Counted from the first letter of the stretch, positions 43,998 through 53,443 are shown. The stretch: 64,000 nucleotides of DNA from Sphingobacterium hotanense (GCF_008274825.1 NZ_CP030848.1:1426001-1490000), one strand, 5' to 3'. The notes: generated by a model from the letters alone, not told the origin. Translations and numbers: made by a program.

Positions 43998-45605
43998 ATG
44001 ATCAAAGTGATGGAAAATCAAGCGTTTTTAGTATGTAGCGGAGATCTTCGGCCTTCGGCCAATCTTAGCTGTTGGCCAACTCAGCAGGCAATGGAGGAGA
44101 AACTTAGCCAGGCTCTTGCGGGATTTGGATGGCACATTAAAAGGGCGCATGATTTTAACCCGGAAAAGGGTCACGGTTTTATTGACTACCAAATTGAGGG
44201 GCTACGCGTATTTCGTGAAATCGATCCAAACGCGCCATTGATTGTCGCAGAGGCGGTGTGGCAATATAGTCAGCATATTCTCGCGGGCTTGATCTCTCAT
44301 CAGGGGCCTATATTGATTGTCGCCAATTGGGATGGACAATTCCCCGGCTTGGTTGGTGCGTTGAATTTAACTGGTTCATTAACCAAAGCTAATGTAAAAT
44401 ACAGCTTTCTTTGGAGTGAAGATTTTGAAGACTCTTTCTTTTTAGATGGGCTTCAAGAATGGCTGGAAACCGGAACAATCAATCATATAAATAAACATGT
44501 GCGCAAGTTCGATCGAAGGGAAGTTCGGTCGGACTACGCACAAATCGCAGATGACCTATCATCCCAAGTATTAAAATCCAAAGTGATTATGGGGGTTTTT
44601 GACGAGGGATGTATGGGCATGTTTAATGCTATTGTCCCTGACCATTTACTTCATCCTCTCGGATTCTTTAAGGAGCGGCTTAGCCAATCAACGTTATACG
44701 CCAAGATGCTCACGATTACTGATGATGAAGCTTTATTGGTATTGAACTGGCTGTTAGAGAAGGGGGTTAATTTTCATTGGGGCGCCGATGAAGATACGGA
44801 ACTTACAACCAAACAAAGTCTGGAACAATGCAAGATGTATGTTGCAGCACTGCGTTTAGCGGATGAGTACGGATGTGGAACAATAGGTATACAATATCAA
44901 CAAGGTCTGAAAGATCTTGTTGCTGCGAGCGATTTGGTCGAAGGTTTACTGAACAGTACAGAGCGACCTCCAGTAATTAATGAAATTGGAAAAGAGATCC
45001 TAGCGGGGGAAGCACTGCCACATTTCAACGAGGTAGACGAGTGTGCAGGAATTGATTGCTACATAACTTATCATTTATGGAGAAAATTCGGTATGGAAGG
45101 GGATAATACGCTTCACGACCTTCGATATGCTGCACCTTATACGCTGGATGAAAATGAAGAGTTCGTATGGGTTCTTCTCATATCTGGGGCTGCTCCAGCC
45201 TCGCATTTTATAAACGGCTATGCTGGTGCTGAGAGTCTTCGTCAGCCTTCTATGTTTTTCAAGAAAGGAGGAGGGACACTGCGCGGTATTTCTCAACCGG
45301 GTAATATCGTTTGGAGTAGAATCTTTATCGAGGATAACGTCTTAAAAGCAGATGTAGGAACCGGAAGAGTACCACTACTTCCAACAGAAGAGACGGAGCG
45401 ACGATGGAATATGACGAATCCTGAGTGGCCAATAATGCATGCTGTTTTTAATGGGGTTTCCAGAGATCAGATGATGGCAAAACATAAGTCGAATCATGTG
45501 CAGGTGGTTTATGTGGATGATGAACATGATTGCGAGCAGATGGCGCTTGCAAAAGCTCGTTCATTCGAGAATCTAGGCATACAAGTTAATATCTGTGGTT
45601 TTTAA
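43998..45605 (+). CDS. L-fucose/arabinose isomerase-like protein
   Basis: The 535-residue cytoplasmic protein is of the FucI-like fold: VCSGDLRPSANLSCWPTQQA at the start, VFDEGCMGMFNAIVPDHLLH in the middle, CGTIGIQYQQGLKDLVAASD, and the C-terminal GVSRDQMMAKHKSNHVQVVY. These enzymes interconvert aldoses and ketoses using a metal. The sequence diverges from classical FucI, so the sugar cannot be named. The ribulokinase-like gene follows 12 bases later. Confidence 0.75.
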   Translation: MIKVMENQAFLVCSGDLRPSANLSCWPTQQAMEEKLSQALAGFGWHIKRAHDFNPEKGHGFIDYQIEGLRVFREIDPNAPLIVAEAVWQYSQHILAGLISHQGPILIVANWDGQFPGLVGALNLTGSLTKANVKYSFLWSEDFEDSFFLDGLQEWLETGTINHINKHVRKFDRREVRSDYAQIADDLSSQVLKSKVIMGVFDEGCMGMFNAIVPDHLLHPLGFFKERLSQSTLYAKMLTITDDEALLVLNWLLEKGVNFHWGADEDTELTTKQSLEQCKMYVAALRLADEYGCGTIGIQYQQGLKDLVAASDLVEGLLNSTERPPVINEIGKEILAGEALPHFNEVDECAGIDCYITYHLWRKFGMEGDNTLHDLRYAAPYTLDENEEFVWVLLISGAAPASHFINGYAGAESLRQPSMFFKKGGGTLRGISQPGNIVWSRIFIEDNVLKADVGTGRVPLLPTEETERRWNMTNPEWPIMHAVFNGVSRDQMMAKHKSNHVQVVYVDDEHDCEQMALAKARSFENLGIQVNICGF

Positions 45606-45617
45606 ACCTTTGATTAC

Positions 45618-47246
45618 ATGAAGACATACGTCATAGGCATTGATTTCGGAACAGATTCCGCGAGGGGAATTTTGTATCATCTGACTTCGCTAAGAGTCGA
45701 AAAACAGGTCTTAGCCGAGTTTCCCCGTTGGAAGAAAGGGCTATACTGCAAACCCGAAAACAACCAATATCGGCAGCATCCCTTAGACTATATCGAAGCA
45801 CTAGCAGAAATATTTAATGGTCTGCTCTCTGATTTGTCTAAAGAGGAGCGACTACAGATCAAGGCAATCGGCACAAACACAACGGGTTCAACTCCGGTCG
45901 CTGTCGATGCTGAAGTGCAGCCGTTAGCTCTTCTCGAGGAGTTTAAGGATAATCCTAACGCCATGTTCGTCCTTTGGAAAGATCATACCGCATTAAAGGA
46001 ATCTGATGAGATCAATCAAATCCTAAAGACCTATTCTCCCGACTATTCTCTATATTCCGGCGGAATATACTCATCGGAATGGTATTGGTCTAAAATCACA
46101 CATATTATTAGGGAAGACGAAGCTGTATTAAATGCTTCTTATTCTTGGTTAGAGCAATCTGATTGGGTGCCGAACTATTTATGTGGAAATACTGCTATAG
46201 ATTTAGTAAAGAGAAATCGATGTGCTGCAGGGCATAAAGCGATGTGGAATGAGGCGCATGAAGGCCTCCCTTCACCGGCATTTTTGCTGGAATTAGAACC
46301 GAAATTTGAAAGATATCAATTGCCATTCTATCAGGAAACATTTACTAGTGATGCCGTTTTTGGAACAATCGACCCTTCTTTAGCGGAAAAGTATGGTCTC
46401 TCGAAGGATCTAAAAATAACCGTCGGAGCGATTGATGCACATCATGGTGCCGTAGGCGCGGGTATTTCTCCTAACATCCTCGTGAAAGTGATGGGCACTT
46501 CAACCTGCGATATGCTCATCGCTCCGAAGAACATGGAAGAAATAATCGTCGATGGTATTTGTGGGCAGGTTGATGGTTCAATAATTCCTGATTATATAGG
46601 CTATGAAGCCGGACAATCTGCATATGGTGATGTTTTCCAATGGTTCAAGCAACTGCAGATGAAGACGATGATCGATATCCTGGGCGACACCTTAAACAAA
46701 GAAGATCTGGAAAGGATGGACGAGCGCTTTTTCACAATTTTAACCGAACATGCTTCTAAACTTAATCCGCAAGCAGATGATCTGGTTTTTACTGACTACT
46801 TCAATGGACGTAGAACACCAGACGCAAATCTTGCCCTTAAATCGGCTGCGGATGGCTTTTCTCTTTCTACCGAACCTGCGCATATTTTTAAAGCTTTGGT
46901 AGAAGCTACAGCATTCGGTTCACGTTCGATCATCGAGCGGTTCCAAGCGTTTAATGTGAATATTGCGGGCGTTATTGCCATAGGTGGGATTGCCGAGAAA
47001 TCGCCATATGCGGTACAAGTACTAGCAGATATCTTGCAACGAGAAATCAATGTTCTGAAAAGTGATCAAGTCTGTGCATTGGGATCTGTAGTTTTTGCTA
47101 GCACGGCAATTGGAGCGTTCGAAAGCATCGCAACTGCTCAGCAGAAAATCTGTCCAAGGATTGCACGTATTTATAAACCCAATCTGAAAAACAAGGAGGT
47201 ATATGAAACACTATACACTCGTTATCTAGAATTAGCTGCTGTCTAA
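45618..47246 (+). CDS. Ribulokinase-like FGGY carbohydrate kinase
   Basis: The 542-residue protein has the FGGY features GIDFGTDSARGILY (phosphate loop), AMFVLWKDHTALKES, VGAIDAHHGAVGAGISPN, and MGTSTCDML with ICGQVDGSIIPDYIGYEAGQ. These are typical of AraB. It should phosphorylate a ketose, such as L-ribulose, at the terminal hydroxyl using ATP. No AraA or AraD is present in the window; the FucI-like isomerase takes the first position. Confidence 0.85.
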   Translation: MKTYVIGIDFGTDSARGILYHLTSLRVEKQVLAEFPRWKKGLYCKPENNQYRQHPLDYIEALAEIFNGLLSDLSKEERLQIKAIGTNTTGSTPVAVDAEVQPLALLEEFKDNPNAMFVLWKDHTALKESDEINQILKTYSPDYSLYSGGIYSSEWYWSKITHIIREDEAVLNASYSWLEQSDWVPNYLCGNTAIDLVKRNRCAAGHKAMWNEAHEGLPSPAFLLELEPKFERYQLPFYQETFTSDAVFGTIDPSLAEKYGLSKDLKITVGAIDAHHGAVGAGISPNILVKVMGTSTCDMLIAPKNMEEIIVDGICGQVDGSIIPDYIGYEAGQSAYGDVFQWFKQLQMKTMIDILGDTLNKEDLERMDERFFTILTEHASKLNPQADDLVFTDYFNGRRTPDANLALKSAADGFSLSTEPAHIFKALVEATAFGSRSIIERFQAFNVNIAGVIAIGGIAEKSPYAVQVLADILQREINVLKSDQVCALGSVVFASTAIGAFESIATAQQKICPRIARIYKPNLKNKEVYETLYTRYLELAAV

Positions 47247-47256
47247 GCCAAGAATC

Positions 47257-48810
47257 ATGAACAATATTCCAATTATTGATATCGTTATTATTTTAATCTA
47301 CCTCCTTGCGATGGTGCTTGTAGGTGTATATTTTTCAAGGAAAAACAAATCGGCAGACGATTTTACAAAGGCGGCAGGTCGAATACCGGGCTGGGCAATC
47401 GGTATTTCGATCTACGCGACATTCTTAAGCTCAAATACTTTTTTAGGTGTTCCAGGAAAAGCATTCGGTGGCAATTGGAACGCCTTTGTTTTTAGTTTAT
47501 CTATGCCTTTGGCAGCGTGGATTGCCACCAAATACTTTGTTCCTTTCTATCGCAGCACCGGAGAAGTCTCTGCCTATACGAACTTGGAAAAACGATTTGG
47601 AACCTGGGCAAGGACATATGCAGTCATTTGTTTCTTACTGACTCAGCTAGCGAGAATAGGCTCTATTTTTTTCGGAATCTCCCTCACGCTGCAAGCCCTA
47701 ACAGGATATAACATGATTGCCATCATGCTGTTGACAGGTGTGTGCATTGTGATTTACACAGTCATGGGCGGGATTGAAGCAGTTATTTGGACTGAAGTTG
47801 TACAGGGTATATTGAAGACAGTCGGTGCATTGATTATCATTTGGCTAGTAGTTCGCGAGGTGCCGGGCGGAATTCCAGAAATATACACGACGGCAAAAGA
47901 TTTCGATAAAATGAGTCTTGGAACATTGGATTTCGATTTTGTCTCCTCCAGTTTTTGGGTCATTTTGTTGTATGGTTTTTTCATGAATCTCAACAACTTC
48001 GGAATGGATCAGAATTACGTGCAGCGATATCATACCGCAAGCTCGGCGAAAGAAGCTAATAAATCCGTTTGGCTCTGCGTATGGATTTATGTGCCGGTAT
48101 CTTTGCTTTTTTTTATCATCGGAGCATGTCTTTTCGTGTACTACCAGCAGCATCCTGAGCTGGTCGAAACTTTGAAATTACAAACTGCCTCAGAGCGTTT
48201 GAAAATGCCCTTAGGGAGCTCGGAAGTTAGCGCGCTAGCTACCACCTTAATGCCTGAAGATTATGGAGATAAGGTGATGCCTCATTTCATGGTAAATATG
48301 ATTCCAACAGGAGTTTTAGGGCTGATTATATCGGCGTTGCTTTCTGCAGCGATGAGTACCATAAGTTCTGGAATGAATGCTTCAGCGACGGTTTTCACAG
48401 AAGATATCTACAAACGATATGTCAACAAAAATAGCGATGAGTCGAAAAACCTAAAGGTTCTGTATATCGCTACGGTAATCGTAGGGCTAATAGGTATGTG
48501 CTGCGGTATTGCTATGATTGGGGTTAAAAGTCTCTTGGATATCTGGTGGACCTTATCCGGAATATTCGCAGGAGGGATGCTAGGATTATTTTTACTAGGC
48601 CTGATTGCGAAGAAAGCATCTAACCGTTCGGCTATTATCGCTGTAATCATGGGCGTGGTACTCATTGTATGGATGTCCCTATCTTATCTATTGCCTGCGG
48701 AACTCGATTATCTTAAATATCCATTACATACAAATCTAATTATCGTTTTCGGAACACTTACAATTTGCTTAGTTGGCATTTTAGTGAAAGATAAAAAGCA
48801 ACGTAAATAA
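47257..48810 (+). CDS. Sodium:solute symporter (SSS family)
   Basis: The 517-residue protein has about 13 membrane segments and the SSS signature region (GYNMIAIMLLTGVCIVIYTV, MGGIEAVIWTEVVQGILKT). It also has NNFGMDQNYVQRYHTASSAK and the C-terminal GIFAGGMLGLFLLGLIAKKA. It likely imports the sugar or sugar derivative released by the periplasmic enzymes, using the sodium gradient. It lies between the kinase and aldolase genes in one rightward operon. Confidence 0.9.
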   Translation: MNNIPIIDIVIILIYLLAMVLVGVYFSRKNKSADDFTKAAGRIPGWAIGISIYATFLSSNTFLGVPGKAFGGNWNAFVFSLSMPLAAWIATKYFVPFYRSTGEVSAYTNLEKRFGTWARTYAVICFLLTQLARIGSIFFGISLTLQALTGYNMIAIMLLTGVCIVIYTVMGGIEAVIWTEVVQGILKTVGALIIIWLVVREVPGGIPEIYTTAKDFDKMSLGTLDFDFVSSSFWVILLYGFFMNLNNFGMDQNYVQRYHTASSAKEANKSVWLCVWIYVPVSLLFFIIGACLFVYYQQHPELVETLKLQTASERLKMPLGSSEVSALATTLMPEDYGDKVMPHFMVNMIPTGVLGLIISALLSAAMSTISSGMNASATVFTEDIYKRYVNKNSDESKNLKVLYIATVIVGLIGMCCGIAMIGVKSLLDIWWTLSGIFAGGMLGLFLLGLIAKKASNRSAIIAVIMGVVLIVWMSLSYLLPAELDYLKYPLHTNLIIVFGTLTICLVGILVKDKKQRK

Positions 48811-48835
48811 TTAACCTAACATATCTTTTATCTCT

Positions 48836-49759
48836 ATGAATAAACCTAAAAAATTTATTCCTGTCATGCTCATGCCTTTTCAGGAGAACTTAGCTATCGA
48901 CTATGTAGCACTAGAAAAGTTGATTGATTTTTATTTAGATGCCGGTGCTGCTGGATTATTTGCAAATTGTTTGTCCAGCGAAATGTTTCAACTTAGCAAA
49001 GCTGAAATGTTGGAATCTGTGAATTTTATTGTCGAGCATGTTGATGGTCGAGTTCCGGTGGTGGCGACAGGAACCTTTGAGGAGCCTATCGATAAACAGG
49101 CAGCTTTTATCAAAGAAATCTATGCTACGGGTATCGACAGCGTTATTGTCATAACAAGCCTCCTTGCGCAGGAAAATGACAGCAATGAACAGTTTGAAAA
49201 GAATGTTCTAGAACTAATACAAAAAACGGACAATGTACCACTCGGGTTTTATGAATGTCCAGTGCCTTACAAAAGACTTATTGAACCTACATTTTTAGGA
49301 AAACTCGTAAAAAGCGGCCGAGTCAAGTATCATAAAGATACTTCCTTAGATATCGATCATATTGAGCGTAAATTAACCTATACAAATAGTACATTTGACT
49401 TTGGCTTATTCGATGCATATATGGTACACGCGGTAAATTCATTGAAACTAGGGTCCGCGGGGCTCTCTTGTATACAGGGGAACTATTTTCCAGAGCTCAT
49501 TGTTTGGTTATGTGAAAACTACGACGATGTAGCTCAGCAAACGAAAGTTGAAGCGGTCCAGCAGTTTTTGATAGATCAAATGGATGTGATGCACTATGCA
49601 TATCCCATATCTGCAAAATACTATTTAAAAGAGCAAGGCTTTCCAATCGAGCAGCATACTAGGCGAACGGATATTGAAGCTTTTGATAACAAGGTAGGAG
49701 AGGCACTAGATAAACTAAAAATGGATTATCAAGTGCTGAGAACGATAATTGACAACTAA
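48836..49759 (+). CDS. DapA/NanA-family (dihydrodipicolinate synthase-like) aldolase
   Basis: The 307-residue protein is a (beta/alpha)8 class I aldolase-like enzyme: KFIPVMLMPFQENLAIDYVA, GAAGLFANCLSSEMFQLSKA, VPVVATGTFEEP, PLGFYECPVPYKRLIEP (active-site Tyr) and KYHKDTS (Schiff-base Lys). Family members cleave or form 2-keto-3-deoxy acids using pyruvate. Next to an isomerase and a kinase, its substrate is puzzling, since no dehydratase is present. The next gene begins three bases after its stop. Confidence 0.8.
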   Translation: MNKPKKFIPVMLMPFQENLAIDYVALEKLIDFYLDAGAAGLFANCLSSEMFQLSKAEMLESVNFIVEHVDGRVPVVATGTFEEPIDKQAAFIKEIYATGIDSVIVITSLLAQENDSNEQFEKNVLELIQKTDNVPLGFYECPVPYKRLIEPTFLGKLVKSGRVKYHKDTSLDIDHIERKLTYTNSTFDFGLFDAYMVHAVNSLKLGSAGLSCIQGNYFPELIVWLCENYDDVAQQTKVEAVQQFLIDQMDVMHYAYPISAKYYLKEQGFPIEQHTRRTDIEAFDNKVGEALDKLKMDYQVLRTIIDN

Positions 49760-49762
49760 ATT

Positions 49763-51010
49763 ATGCCGGAGGTAACACAACTCACACACGAGCAACATGG
49801 ACACAGTATGCACCATAATGGTGCGATTTCCAGCGATGGAAACTGGATTGTATTTGATTACAGAAACGACGATACGCATATTGGCAGAACAGGAACCATT
49901 GCAGTATTAGACCGGCGCACGGGCAGTCAGTTCGCCATCTATCAAACGCTAGGACAGTCTATTTATGGGCCGGGGGTGGGAGCGGCGTCTTTTAATCCTT
50001 GTGCCAATCAGGTTGTCTTCATCCATGGCTTGCTGGATGCAGATAAAGAGAACCCCTATGATATCACCCGTCGCACTGCGGTAATAGTCGACCTAGAGAA
50101 TAAAATGCAGGCCACGTATGCGGACAGTCGTGATTTGGTAGCTCCCTATGCTGCAGGTAGCCTTAGAGGTGGGACACATTCCCATATGTGGAGCCCAGAT
50201 GGGAAATTACTAAGTTTCACCTATAACGATGAACTGGTCGATCCACAATTACGTGTGGTGGGTCTTATGTTTCCTGTGAAACAGCAAGATTTTGTGGAAG
50301 ACAGAAGTGGTAATGTGCAAGGAACCTATTATGCTGTGATTGTCTCTGATGTAACGAAAAGCCCGCAACCCGGATCCGACGAAATCAATAAAGCTTTTGA
50401 TGAATGTTGGGTGAAGAGTTCGTTGGAGGATGGCGATACATATTGTATCGCTTTTCAAGGTAACACCGTGAATGCTTCGGGTGAAACAATAACAGAAATT
50501 TTTTTAGTTGATGTAGATTTGAATCTCGCATTTAAGGATAAGTCTGCTGTCGGAATGGAAGGCGAGCGTCCAAAAGTGCCGCAAGGCATACGACAAAAAA
50601 GACTTAGCCGAAGTCCTAAAGGTCTTTCAAACCTACGCCATTGGTTGAGAGCGAGTCCCGATGGCAAATCTATATATGCATTGGCCAAAGATCAGTTCAA
50701 TAAAAATCAAATTGTACAATGCAATACCAATACTGGAGAATTAAGTTTTGTTTCAAATTTTGACTTTTCTGTTGCTTCGCCGATTAACATTGATGCATCG
50801 GGGGAATGGATAACTTTCACAGCGGATAATAATCTATATGTTTTTCAAATCCATACAAAGGAACTCCTCAAATTAACAGATCGTGATGTGAGTGAAGGAC
50901 AACTCGTAGGTGCTCCATTATTTGATGTTGGTGAAAGGAAGATTTTGTACAACCAATTTATAAAAGGTAAGGATGGAGAGTTTATTCAAATAAAAATGGC
51001 TAATTATTGA
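49763..51010 (+). CDS. DUF3748 (YidR-like) beta-propeller protein
   Basis: The 415-residue protein lacks a signal peptide and has TolB/PD40-like blades (NGAISSDGNWIVFDYRND, GVGAASFNPCANQVVFIHGL, RGGTHSHMWSPDGKLLSFTY, NLRHWLRASPDGKSIYALAK). This fits the DUF3748 family typified by E. coli YidR, of unknown function. The clustering with sugar genes suggests a lactonase-like or sugar-processing activity, by inference. It follows the aldolase gene with a three-base gap. Confidence 0.7.
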   Translation: MPEVTQLTHEQHGHSMHHNGAISSDGNWIVFDYRNDDTHIGRTGTIAVLDRRTGSQFAIYQTLGQSIYGPGVGAASFNPCANQVVFIHGLLDADKENPYDITRRTAVIVDLENKMQATYADSRDLVAPYAAGSLRGGTHSHMWSPDGKLLSFTYNDELVDPQLRVVGLMFPVKQQDFVEDRSGNVQGTYYAVIVSDVTKSPQPGSDEINKAFDECWVKSSLEDGDTYCIAFQGNTVNASGETITEIFLVDVDLNLAFKDKSAVGMEGERPKVPQGIRQKRLSRSPKGLSNLRHWLRASPDGKSIYALAKDQFNKNQIVQCNTNTGELSFVSNFDFSVASPINIDASGEWITFTADNNLYVFQIHTKELLKLTDRDVSEGQLVGAPLFDVGERKILYNQFIKGKDGEFIQIKMANY

Positions 51011-51097
51011 TATCCTGTTGATTTGTTAACAAATAATTTACCTTGGACCTATTCTTTTTTCAGTATTTTTATGCTTCAACCTAAGCATAATACTACC

Positions 51098-51943
51098 ATG
51101 AAAATTAGAACCATCAAAAAAGCATTCAAGCTATCGCTTTTAGGAATTTCTCTAAGTTTATCGACGATTTCAGTGTCAGTGGCTCAGCTCAATGAAGTGA
51201 AAATATTTGCACATCGTGCTGGCGCATATGAATATGATGAAAATACATTAGCAGCCTTTAAAGCAACCTATGAACAAGGTATGCGAGGCTATGAAACGGA
51301 CGTCCGTATTTCCAAAGACGGACAGCTGGTTATTTTTCATGATGATAATTTAAAGCGTATCGTAGGCAGGGAGGGGGCAATCGAAGAAATGACCCTTTCC
51401 GAGATAAAAAAGCTAAAAACACTTAAGGGCAATGAAATACCGACCCTAGATGAGGTCGTTGCTTATTTTAAAGATAAGCCTGGAGTTTACATTGAATTTG
51501 AAATGAAAACCAATAAACCATTGTATGAAGAAGCAAAGCTCCACAAATATTGCGATATGCTCTATAACAAGGTTTATTCAAACCGTCCGCAAGATTCAGA
51601 CTATCTGCTAACTTCTTTTGATAAACGTCCCTTGCGCTATTTGAAGGCTAAATACCCCGATGCCGATTTGATGTTTATCAAAGGTGAGGCTTTGACACAA
51701 GCTTTAATAGACGAGACAAAGGAACTTGGAATCAAGCGTATCGCGGCTAACATTACGCAGACGACGCGTGCGATGGTGAAAGACGCTAAAAAGCAAGGGA
51801 TGACGGTCAGCTTGTGGCCAGGTCGTTCTGTGGATGATTTCCTTTTGGGATTGTCTCTGGGATCTGATTACCTGTGTACCGATGTGCCCATTGAAGTATC
51901 CAAATGGGTAAAGAATAATGCAGCTTGGATCAAGCTAAAATAA
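51098..51943 (+). CDS. Glycerophosphodiester phosphodiesterase-family protein, secreted (second copy)
   Basis: From ATG 51098 the 281-residue protein has a signal peptide (STISVSVAQ) and the GDPD motifs IFAHRAGAYEYDENTLAAF, YETDVRISKDGQLVIFHDDN, MTLSEIKKLKTLKGNEIPTL and YIEFEMKTNK. It is clearly diverged from the first GDPD at 41155. An in-frame start at 51023 would place polar residues before the signal and is rejected. A strong terminator follows at 51948. Confidence 0.85.
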   Translation: MKIRTIKKAFKLSLLGISLSLSTISVSVAQLNEVKIFAHRAGAYEYDENTLAAFKATYEQGMRGYETDVRISKDGQLVIFHDDNLKRIVGREGAIEEMTLSEIKKLKTLKGNEIPTLDEVVAYFKDKPGVYIEFEMKTNKPLYEEAKLHKYCDMLYNKVYSNRPQDSDYLLTSFDKRPLRYLKAKYPDADLMFIKGEALTQALIDETKELGIKRIAANITQTTRAMVKDAKKQGMTVSLWPGRSVDDFLLGLSLGSDYLCTDVPIEVSKWVKNNAAWIKLK

Positions 51944-51947
51944 TTAA

Positions 51948-51975
51948 AGCCGGCTCGCTAGCCGGCTTGTTTATT
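51948..51975 (+). terminator. Terminator closing the PUL-like locus
   Basis: AGCCGGC (51948-51954) pairs with GCCGGCT (51961-51967) around a six-nt loop, followed by TGTTTATT. Confidence 0.8.
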
Positions 51976-52000
51976 AAATTACAGTGATGTTATTTAACGT

Positions 52001-52108
52001 ATGAAATATGCTGCCGAAAACTTAAAAAAGGAAGAAAAGTCGTTGCCTAGGCTTGGCAATAAACTGGCTAAGTCACTCAGAAAATTGAATAGTTATTCGC
52101 TTAGGTAG
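52001..52108 (+). other. Possible 35-codon open frame, basic
   Basis: An ATG-to-TAG frame encodes a Lys/Leu-rich 35-residue peptide ending KLAKSLRKLNSYSLR. It has no promoter evidence and may be chance. It is listed because it is the only open frame in the gap after the PUL terminator. Confidence 0.2.
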
Positions 52109-52121
52109 ATTGTTTTATTTC

Positions 52122-52529
52122 TTAGATAGTTGTGTAATACTTGGAAAGCATGTGCTCTTGCCATTTCTTAATAATAGCGCATACTTCATAAGCTTCTTGC
52201 TGTTCAAATGAACGAAGAAGCGATTCTAAGGTTAAAGTAATTTCAGAAATATGAATGAAGTTACCTTCTTCATCCCGATAGTCCCCTAGAATATCCAAAA
52301 GGACACAATGAGTTTCAAATTCCCTGAATTTACGCTGATAATTACGATCAGCATTCAACCAAAGATTTTCAAATTGGAAGCCAGACTCGATGTGCTTATG
52401 ACAAGCTTGTTCGTATTGAGTACGACTTGTTTGTAGCTCTTGTTTCATTTTCTCGACACTGTCCTGAAGAGAATCATACATGTGGGAGAGATGGAGTTGC
52501 ACTTCCTTGTGTTGCGAAATAAGTGGCAT
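52122..52529 (-). CDS. Hypothetical coiled-coil protein
   Basis: The 135-residue leftward product is largely helical. Residues 12-45 (MYDSLQDSVEKMKQELQTSR) look like a coiled coil, and a helical C-terminal half contains EITLTLESLLRSFEQQEAYE. There is no signal peptide or known motif. It lies between the PUL terminator and CutC and is apparently monocistronic. Confidence 0.55.
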   Translation of the reverse strand: MPLISQHKEVQLHLSHMYDSLQDSVEKMKQELQTSRTQYEQACHKHIESGFQFENLWLNADRNYQRKFREFETHCVLLDILGDYRDEEGNFIHISEITLTLESLLRSFEQQEAYEVCAIIKKWQEHMLSKYYTTI

Positions 52530-52659
52530 AACATTTATTTTTTGATGCTCGTAAGTGTTTTAACAAATAATTAGTAGATTGGTTTTGGTAGATGACTGAT
52601 TTTGTGATTATTATACTAATTTAATACATATTCATCGTAAAAGAAATATATTTGGCAAT

Positions 52660-53406
52660 ATGATAGAAAAAAGTATAAATGGAATTCATTTAGAAATATG
52701 TGCGAATTCACTGTCCTCAGCGAAGAAAGCGCAGTTGGGCGGGGCAAGTCGTGTAGAATTATGTCAAAACCTGGAGAATGGTGGCACAACACCCTCATAT
52801 GGACAAATTAAGCTCGTTCGCGAAGCATTAGAAATTGGAGTCCATGTATTAATCAGGCCACGTGCTGGAGACTTTCTTTATTCCGACGATGAGTTTGCTG
52901 AAATAAAGGAAGATATTCTGTATTGTAAAGAAGTGGGATGTGATGGCGTCGTGATCGGCATACTGACAAAGGACGGAGGAGTTGATAAGGTGCGCATGCA
53001 AGAGCTAGTTGATTTGGCGAAGCCCATGTGTGTGGTTTTTCATAGAGCATTCGATCGATGCGCTGAGCCTTTAAAAAGCCTTGAAGATATTATCGAATTG
53101 GGGTGCGATAGAATCCTAACTTCAGGATTAAAAAATTCTGCATGGGAGGGAAGAGAACTTATAAAAACTCTGTTCGCTCAAGCTGATGGTCGAATCGAAA
53201 TTATGCCGGGCGCTGGGATCGATGAGAGCAATGTCAAAGCAATAATAGAATTTACAGGGGTAAGGAGTGTACATTCATCCGCTAAGGTCGTAGAAGCCTC
53301 TAAAATGGCCTATAATCAAATAAATGTAACGGGGATGGATGAAAACGTAATAAGCAGCTCTTCTGAAAGAGTTGCCCAAATTATAGAACAAATAAAAAGC
53401 CTTTAG
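52660..53406 (+). CDS. cutC: CutC-family copper homeostasis protein
   Basis: The 248-residue TIM-barrel protein matches CutC: LEICANSLSSAKKAQLGGAS, RVELCQNLENGGTTPSYGQI, VLIRPRAGDFLYSDDEFAEI, VVFHRAFDRCAEPLKSLEDI and RILTSGLKNSA, with MPGAGIDESNVKAIIEFTG near the end. It is a cytoplasmic protein linked to copper handling, though its enzyme activity is not settled. The terminator stem begins within its last codons. Confidence 0.9.
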   Translation: MIEKSINGIHLEICANSLSSAKKAQLGGASRVELCQNLENGGTTPSYGQIKLVREALEIGVHVLIRPRAGDFLYSDDEFAEIKEDILYCKEVGCDGVVIGILTKDGGVDKVRMQELVDLAKPMCVVFHRAFDRCAEPLKSLEDIIELGCDRILTSGLKNSAWEGRELIKTLFAQADGRIEIMPGAGIDESNVKAIIEFTGVRSVHSSAKVVEASKMAYNQINVTGMDENVISSSSERVAQIIEQIKSL

Positions 53407-53423
53407 TGAAAACTAAAGGCTTT
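53396..53423. terminator. Bidirectional terminator between cutC and the 59-aa gene
   Basis: AAAGCCTTTAG pairs with CTAAAGGCTTT across a six-nt loop. The stem includes the stop codon of cutC. It serves both the rightward cutC and the leftward gene ending at 53444. Confidence 0.75.
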
Positions 53424-53443
53424 AAATATTTTAAAACAAATGC

